From contig NMRA01000348.1 in NCBI GenBank assembly GCA_002633005.1, positions 37,623 to 101,622 of the forward strand: a stretch of DNA of 64,000 nucleotides, read 5' to 3'. Under the pieces are notes generated by a model. That model was not told the origin of the DNA, searched no databases, and saw nothing but the letters and a program-made list of their open reading frames with translations. Shown here in pieces: positions 57,033 to 64,000 of the stretch (the stretch's first letter is position 1; each line of letters opens with the position of its first letter). The position numbers were made by a program, and so were the translations under genes. Origin of the DNA: Phoronis australis (lineage: Eukaryota > Phoronida > Phoronidae).

Positions 57033-60000
57033 CGCGAGCCTAGTATGACAGTTTGAAAGAGAGCACAAAAATTTTAATTTTGACTACGTGGTTTAGAGCC
57101 TATGAGAGCTTGCAGCAAGGTGAGGGGGTGGTATGGATGGTGATCGGATGGTAGAATTGTCCCCTCACCTTGAAATATCAAGGGCGCTGGTCCCCATTGG
57201 TCTCTGTTTAATTTCATCATTTGTATGTTAGGGGTGGCCGGCCGAAAAAGCGCTTTCATTCTCCAGTGATCATTTCCGGTTCTATACATGACTTAAGTGT
57301 AGAATTCCAACTCCACTTTTCGGTCACCATTTACTTTTTCACCACTCGCGATAATCATAAAATATTTCAATTTACAACACCCGAGTTAGACCACAACCAG
57401 AGCTAGACTGAGGAGAGCAGATTCTTATGGATGTGTTCAAGTCGTGTGAAAAAAATTTTTTCTTTCATGGTATGTGTTATCTCAATGCACACATTAGGTC
57501 TCACAGTCTCAACTGACCCCAGTAGAGACAGTAGTCCAATACCTTAAGTACTCCATCCACCGATAAAGCTGTCATGTTGTTATGAATACCTGTTGCGCGT
57601 AGAGGGACATCTTAGGAAGCCATTGATGTTGTTTAATGCTTCCACAACCATACTTTTTTTCCAAATAGTCAGTTGGCTAAATCAGCAACTGGCCATTGTT
57701 ACACTGCTCGCGTCAGGGGATATAACGATATAACGATATAACGAGCCCTAGTGGTCATGGTGGGCTCCTTTCTGCTGTTTCACAAAAACAACAGTACATG
57801 CCGAGTGTAATGGATTAAGTATCGTTTTCCCGTCAAGGCGAGGATGAACCATGAGGAGACGCCAGAGTGAGTCATTCTAGCTAAACTCTAGTGGTGAAAT
57901 CCACTTCCACTGATTGTCTCGTTATTTTTGGGGTGTACAGTTTACTGTTCGGTAAAATTTCACAAATATAGGATACAATATGGTAGGCAGTGAGATTTTA
58001 TGTTTTCCATGTGAAGTATTACCGTACAATTATTTTCAATCGCTTAAGGTGTTGCTAATCATTTCTTCAGCAAAAAATGGAATTTCACTGGATCATCATG
58101 TTTCAGTCATTGGTGCTGTAAAGCAAACAAAATTTAAGCTTTATAAAGATGGTTCAAGATTTTAAACGTGGCCCAGACCTTTCCAAACAGTGTTCAAGAT
58201 TTCCAAACGTGACGCCTAACTTTTTCACCGGTGTGTAACACCATATGCATATCTGAATATACACAGGGAGAGACACTGTTGCGATTATGGTCACCTACTT
58301 GCCTCACACCCGCACTGTGTTACTTGAAATGGGCTGTTGTCACATTCAAAACAATGCAGTCATGATTTGTACACATATGCCATTTGCTTTTTTGTAAAGG
58401 ACATCTGTCTGGGTTGATGACCAAATAAGGTGTGATTGTCAACATCTACACCAGGTGGTCCAAATTAAGCAATCGTAATCCCTCCAAATTTTTACATGCC
58501 ATTGATGCGGGTTGCAGTCCAAAAAGTGCCCGTTTAATACGTCTTGTGAATGTATTGCTTTCGAAGAATATTCGTGTTTCTAGCCAAACTAACACGTCAT
58601 ATGTTGTCAGATTAGGGCCATAAACATGGTAATTTTCCCCTTGTTTTTGCACAAAAATACTTAGCAAAATTGTGACTTTCCGTTTTTAAAAGCTGATTGC
58701 TTCGCTGCAAATAATTATGGAAAAATACCAAAAATTGTTTTGTGACAGCTTTACAGTACAAACAATGCTTGTAATAGACTAAGGTTTTCTTAATCTTTAA
58801 TTTCATGGAGAAACAACGAGTGAAATTCTATTTAAAATGGAAGTTCAACCGTTGGCCATATTGTCCGCCAAGTACATTTAAGTGAAGAATTTACACAGAG
58901 ACACTGCTCAGAACTATATTCTTCCCCCATGGGGCAAAACATTAGACACGGTTGTTGGCAACTCATCGTCTTTGTTAGCAGGGTTTGATTTTGGACAAAT
59001 TTAAATAAAAAAGAGGAGGCGGGATAATGTCCTGTGCACTGGTGATGATAGTTACTTTGGGAAGAAGATCCTTCAGTGTGGGCTTCAGAGAATAGTGATG
59101 TCCTTTGATAGATGCAAGTCTTTCTATTTGAGGCTATAGTCGGTCCGCTTATGGTATGTGAAACGACATTGCAGTACAAATTTATTCTCTGTCCAAAGCA
59201 ACTGTATCATAGTTCAAAATGACTTGACCTTAATTGTTTTTTGGTTTAGCATTTTATGGTTTTATGTGGTGATGTATTGCAAAACAAATTAGTGCACATA
59301 CATAAAGTCTTGAGTGTCCTCTTAATGGCTGTCAGATTAACTGGAGTTGTATAGAAGGAGATACATGATGTCGGTGTACTAAAGATTAATATGTTAAATT
59401 GTTGTGTTCGGGCATGTCTGTGCACGCAGATGAAAAATTTATCTCTAGATAACATCTTCAACGGCAGTTTCTAAAGTTTGCCCATGGTATTGTAAAAAGT
59501 TGCAGTTTGAGGCAGTCTCTAAAAGTTGGGATACTGAAACTCAAGCAGAGGATGAATTTTCTTCATTCTCCAGATAGGGACATGGTTAATTTTGACATTT
59601 GTGTTTTCTCAAATTCTAGATGTGTACTGTTTTTTGTATTGACCAAGTCCATAACCGCATCTAAAATAAGTTCCAACTCAACCTTTTCATGTGTCTTAAA
59701 ACCTTTTGAAATGCCCTAATAGTGCTAAACATCAAGATGGATGATCTGTTGTAAATGGTCATAATTCTTGAATTTGAGATGACCAATATTGACTATTTCT
59801 GAAGTTTGGTAGAAGTTCCGACTTCAAGCAAAATAGTTAAATTCTCACTGTGTCAAGCTGGGGAATTTTTTACGTGACTTCATTATTGTTCAACTTTAGT
59901 AGTGTCTCAGTGTGATCATCAATTGTCCAACAGATGGAGTTACCTGCCATCCCTGATGAAGGTTCTCGTTACAAGACATAAAATGTACAGTTATGTAGAT

Positions 60001-60560
60001 CTGTTCCGATACATAACCTTAAGTTGGTATGAAAACATGGGTCACAGACTCACAGTGATATCTCAGTCAGGGGACATGCACAGTAGATGACTGAGATAAG
60101 ACATTGAGATCAATGAGATGTCTTCATCATGATTGCACTAACCAGCCATACTTGACAGTTGACTGTTTCTTTATATTAAAACCTTCATTGGTTAAACCTC
60201 TTGGGGACACTCAATGAGGGGTGCATGCATGCATGCACGAACAATTAATTAATCATGTAATCAGTACAGATTAGAGACTCATCCTATTTTATGACACCTT
60301 GTGCTTGGTCTATATAGAATTCTAGATGTCTTCATCAGGCCTGGGTAGAGTTCAGTAATGCTATGACCTTGCTAAAAAGAAAGACTGCGAGATTTTGCGA
60401 GACTTTGACGTGTATTTTCAATGAGAGCACATGATTTTGGGTAGATTTTTCTAGCCGCGAGACAGCTATTGAACTCTGTCCTATTTTTCAAGGAGAATCG
60501 GATCTGCAGGTCCTGAGTCCCATTTAGACATTAATCTTTGGCACGGTGCAGCTGACACGG
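57033..60560. other. No gene recognised
   Basis: AT-rich sequence with only short frames, none recognised. Small repeats: ATATAACG three times at about 57719-57743, and TTCAAGATTT(T/C)(C)AAACGTG twice at about 58153-58211. No splice-linked coding pattern was seen on either strand. Confidence 0.5.
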
Positions 60561-60589
60561 AACAAGATGATCAGGCCGTTATGCAGCGT

Positions 60590-60700
60590 ACGTCCTGGGC
60601 GTCCAAATGGACGCCCATCCAAATGGACGCCCTAGCACTAATCTGGCTACCCTGGCAAGGTCGCCCAAAGTATCATTTGGACGCCCACTGTCAGTCACAA
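60590..60700. repeat. Cluster of CCAAATGGACGCCC repeats in direct and inverted order
   Basis: GGGCGTCCAAATGGACGCCC is a perfect 20-bp palindrome at about 60597-60616, followed by another CCAAATGGACGCCC at 60620-60633 and a TCATTTGGACGCCC near 60676-60690. It probably belongs to a short palindromic transposon. Confidence 0.7.
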
Positions 60701-61025
60701 CCTTTCAAGTTTGGACAAACACTTTGTAATGATTATTAGGAAACCTAGACACGTAGTTGAAGAGAAAAGTGAGCTCACAATGCTGACTTTTCAAAGCAAT
60801 GTTGCCATGTTCAAACAGGTTGAAAGTATTGAGTATCCAACACCTTTCAAGATTTAGCACATCTTTGGTTGTCAGCTGCAGCTCTGGTGACTCATTTTGC
60901 AGAATATTAATGCTAGCTAAGATGATATAATAAACTTAATAACAACAATTCTACTCTAGATCTCCAAAAACATAGTGCACTCTTCATTTATCCAATATCT
61001 CTAATATTTGTCTGGGTAAGCTACT

Positions 61026-61142
61026 GGGCTGTTTTCGTAAAGTTAGATGTAAAAGTCTTGGTCTACACAGTTTTTTTTAGTAAAGAAGCTCACTATAGAG
61101 GACTGTTTTGTAAACTTAGATACAAAAGCCTTGGTCTACGCC
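61026..61142. repeat. Tandem duplication of about 71 bp
   Basis: GCTGTTTTCGTAAAGTTAGAT...AAAGTCTTGGTCTAC and GACTGTTTTGTAAACTTAGAT...AAAGCCTTGGTCTAC lie about 71 bp apart with a handful of differences. Confidence 0.7.
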
Positions 61143-64000
61143 TTTTTTGTTAACCTCGTGTGTGTGTGGGGGGGATTGCTGGTGAACAGTCGTGGGGGTG
61201 GGGGTTACACGTCATTGGAATCATGGATACCCTGGAATATTGGGAGCCCCATTATGGACACCCTATTTTCGAAATCCTGGATATATAAAGTCCTGAAGAT
61301 GATGGGTGTCAGGCTGCCGAATACAACTCAAAAATGGTGTCAAAGCAGAAGTTGTAGGCAGGATTGTGGAGTGCTCATGCGCAAAGATGCAAATTGTGGG
61401 AGTCACAGTTCAATATTACTGTTGTTGTTCTGGTACTTCTAATTCTCCCAAGTGTATGTAATTCGTGACTTTGAGGTTGATTCAATGATTTTGTTGATCA
61501 GCTGATTAATGCTTTCATCAGGAGGACTACTCTACATAACTAAGCATTTGATTGTTAACTATGTATTCTGACAATTTCCCTACAAAATAAATATTATTCA
61601 GGGTTAAAGTTAAAAGACGTGGTACTGAACAGCTGATTGGCAAATTGTAACGTTGCTGCAAAAATGATCACCTGTGAATGAGAATTTGCAATCCCAAATT
61701 AAAAAAAAATCTGTCAGTAAAAAGGGAACTTAAAAACTACACTGTGGCCTGTTTCCCCTTTCTACTACTCCCTTTTCAGAGGACATACAAGAAAAGACTA
61801 GGTCAGTAGGTTAACTTTTGATGTCTTTTCTCAAATTCTGATGTAAGACTCACAGTAAGGTATTGTTGGTGTTGGAAATAAGATATTGTGTGCAATGTGT
61901 TAAATATTTCTGCATACTGCCTACTTCTATTGTTAGCTGTGTTCATTGTCACCTGGTATTCCTTCATTTAGGCCAAATGCAACTACCACAGGTAGCTTTT
62001 GGTATGCAACATGTAGGCAATTAGTTTTCCAATGGGTACTACCTTATGGAGTATGTCTAGATATTTATCTACATGTTGGTCACTGTTTAAAGTAAATGAG
62101 CTGTTTAGTTAGAACATGTCTTATCAACAAGGAGCCTGGCTAGACAGTCTCGTCCAGGTAATAACAACAGGTGTCACTGTTCAGTTTCACTGTAAATGTG
62201 TTCAAATGGAAAGTCATTGTTCATCAGTGGCAAAAACTATCTAGCACTTAAGGAAAAGACATTTTGCTCATCAACACAGTAGGCAAAGCATTGATGAAGT
62301 TAACGGATTATGCAAAATGTTTAGAGATGTTACTGTTTCTTGAAGACATGTATTTGATTTTGACGTTGCCTCGAATAGATCGTGTAGATGGTGCCGAACA
62401 CCTGTTCATCAAAGACTTGATCGCCATCTGGTGGGATAGTGAATTTAGATGTAGCGCTGCTGTTTCAAAATTCAGTTATTTGCTGTAGTGAGTGTATACA
62501 AGTTTCAACACCAATTTTTGATTTTAAAAGCAATTTCTAGTGATGAAGAAAAAACCCCCAACAGCATGTCCGACAGGCTACAATGCTCCATTTTCACTGC
62601 TGTTTTTTTACAGCTCATGTGAACCTATAGTATAATTATAGCCCATCATTGCATAGTACAGACCCACCCTTCAAGTAATCTAAGGTGTCTGTGGTTTCTC
62701 CTGTTTGTACTGTGGTGAGTGACTGTCAGAATCTGTCTCATTAACATGCCTTGTCTGCATGGACTGTCAATGGCCTCATGGGGATAGTGGTAATTGCCTT
62801 ATCAGCATCTCAAGTAGACTGCTAATTGTTGCTATTATTTGGATTAGACAGGCTCCTTGTGTAAGTGTGGGACATTGGGTTTGGGATGGAGGGAGTCTTA
62901 GTTGAGCAATTCAGTGAAAGGTCAACCTAGAGGCAATAAAATTAAAATTGTGACTAGATTAACATTCTGGTCTCATCTGAAAGCACAATCTCTCTAATTT
63001 CAGGACCCATATTGGATTTCCTATAGCTTTCAATTTTTTTCCTAAATGAACCCACTTTACCCTAAAAACGTAACCCCCATTTTTTGTGTGTCGCTAATTA
63101 TTAACATAAATAAACTACTTATGGGTATTTCGTTATATCATCAAATTTGTGCAATCACATGAAGCCTAAACTTTCTTTTGACAAGTATCACATCGTTGAC
63201 CTCTTGGGTTCAAGGGCGAACTCCTGGATATTGTGGTGTCGTACGTCCGTCACAAAAAAGTGCTGAAAAGTTCAGTTATCTGATCAGTTTTCAATCAAAA
63301 TTTAAATAATTTCAGATTTTCTTTTAACTTGTTTCTCGATACTATTGACCAGAATTTTAGATCCCAGTGGTTACTTGTTTTGTCAGAAATCTAAGAAGAT
63401 GTCACCAAAAAAATTAGTATGTTGTTCTCTTCAAACATTCCACTAAATCATCATATAAAACAAAAAACTGTAACTTGATGCAACTCACAGAAATTTATTG
63501 TTTACATTTTTTTAAGAAATTCAAATTCGCCGCGTATGTCCGTCACACCCCTTTCAAGGCAATTTTCTCAGTCAGATAAAAAAATAGAAAATTTGATACC
63601 GTACATGTTTTGAAAGTTATCAATGAGACCTATCAATTGATGTATTAATTATTTTCCTATGAGGAAAATTTGTTTCACGATTGATCGAAATATTCTCTGA
63701 TTGTACATCCGTCACAAGTAGAATTCCCCAGTTAATTGTGTAGTGTTGGGAAAGATTAGTAATGCTTTCAGCTCTAGTCTTCAAATGCCCTGCGACATCC
63801 CTTGCATGTTATCAAAGATTTGTGCATCTAAACATCTGGAATTTACAATACATCCAAGACATAGGTGAACAACCATTTGCTGCACCTATTCATTTCAAAA
63901 AGTCGATGTGTACTTCAATTTGCCTCATTATGGAGTTTGTGCCAAGACTTTATTGGCATCAGAAAGTCAGATAGCAAAGTGATTTCATCACCGTCGGTCG
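61143..64000. other. No gene recognised; repeated GTCCGTCACA boxes at the right edge
   Basis: Plus frames 61131-61442 and 62264-62488 have no recognised domain. TACGTCCGTCACAA (about 63242), TATGTCCGTCACAC (about 63535) and TACATCCGTCACAA (about 63703) are three spaced copies of one box in otherwise AT-rich sequence, possibly from an old dispersed repeat. Confidence 0.45.

Noticed and set aside
1-64000. CRISPR array, operon or prokaryotic gene cluster
   Set aside because: Spliced COPE gene, LINEs, SINEs and MITEs show animal nuclear DNA; the direct repeats seen are tandem or transposon repeats without spacer structure.

Overview
The window is nuclear DNA of an animal: AT-rich, intron-rich, one ambiguous base (6396), and dominated by decayed transposable elements. 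The conserved host gene and the mix of L1/Tx1-like, R2/NeSL-like and Penelope-like retroelements, hAT-like MITEs and tRNA-derived SINEs fit a marine invertebrate, perhaps an invertebrate deuterostome. The species cannot be fixed from the sequence alone. Almost all short open frames are chance or transposon shadows.

Host genes. One gene can be rebuilt from start to stop: the epsilon subunit of coatomer (COPE), minus strand, 54317 to 34854. It has seven coding exons with good splice sites and one continuous 299-residue frame. A second host locus is probably the first coding exon of a class A GPCR (minus, 12597-12894, TM1-TM2 only).

Layout. 1-1180: diverged ~143-bp repeat family, split by an hAT-like MITE. 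2925-3460: dispersed repeat and a SINE. 4780-7395: L1/Tx1-like LINE lacking the middle of its reverse transcriptase at the ambiguous base. 7560-10460: decayed R2/NeSL-type element with RT, CCHC finger and restriction-like endonuclease. 12597-12894: GPCR exon. 13689-15094: two MITEs. 16538-19511: 3-kb TIR transposon with zinc-finger relics and reiterated subterminal motifs. 22871-23505: fold-back element built of palindromic minisatellite units. 24190-24745: second LINE scrap. 25385-28530: split Penelope-like element. 34854-54317: COPE, whose introns hold a Penelope endonuclease scrap, two SINEs, a higher-order tandem array, a 6-bp-TSD MITE, fold-back hairpins, and a nested cluster in intron 1. 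In that cluster two related DNA elements lie side by side and one carries a miniature LTR retrotransposon. 55335-56707: non-autonomous TIR element. 56708-64000: no gene recognised.

The most unusual object is the miniature LTR element at 52490-53022. Its LTRs contain a tRNA-like A-box/B-box segment, and an empty-site relative lies about 1.4 kb away.
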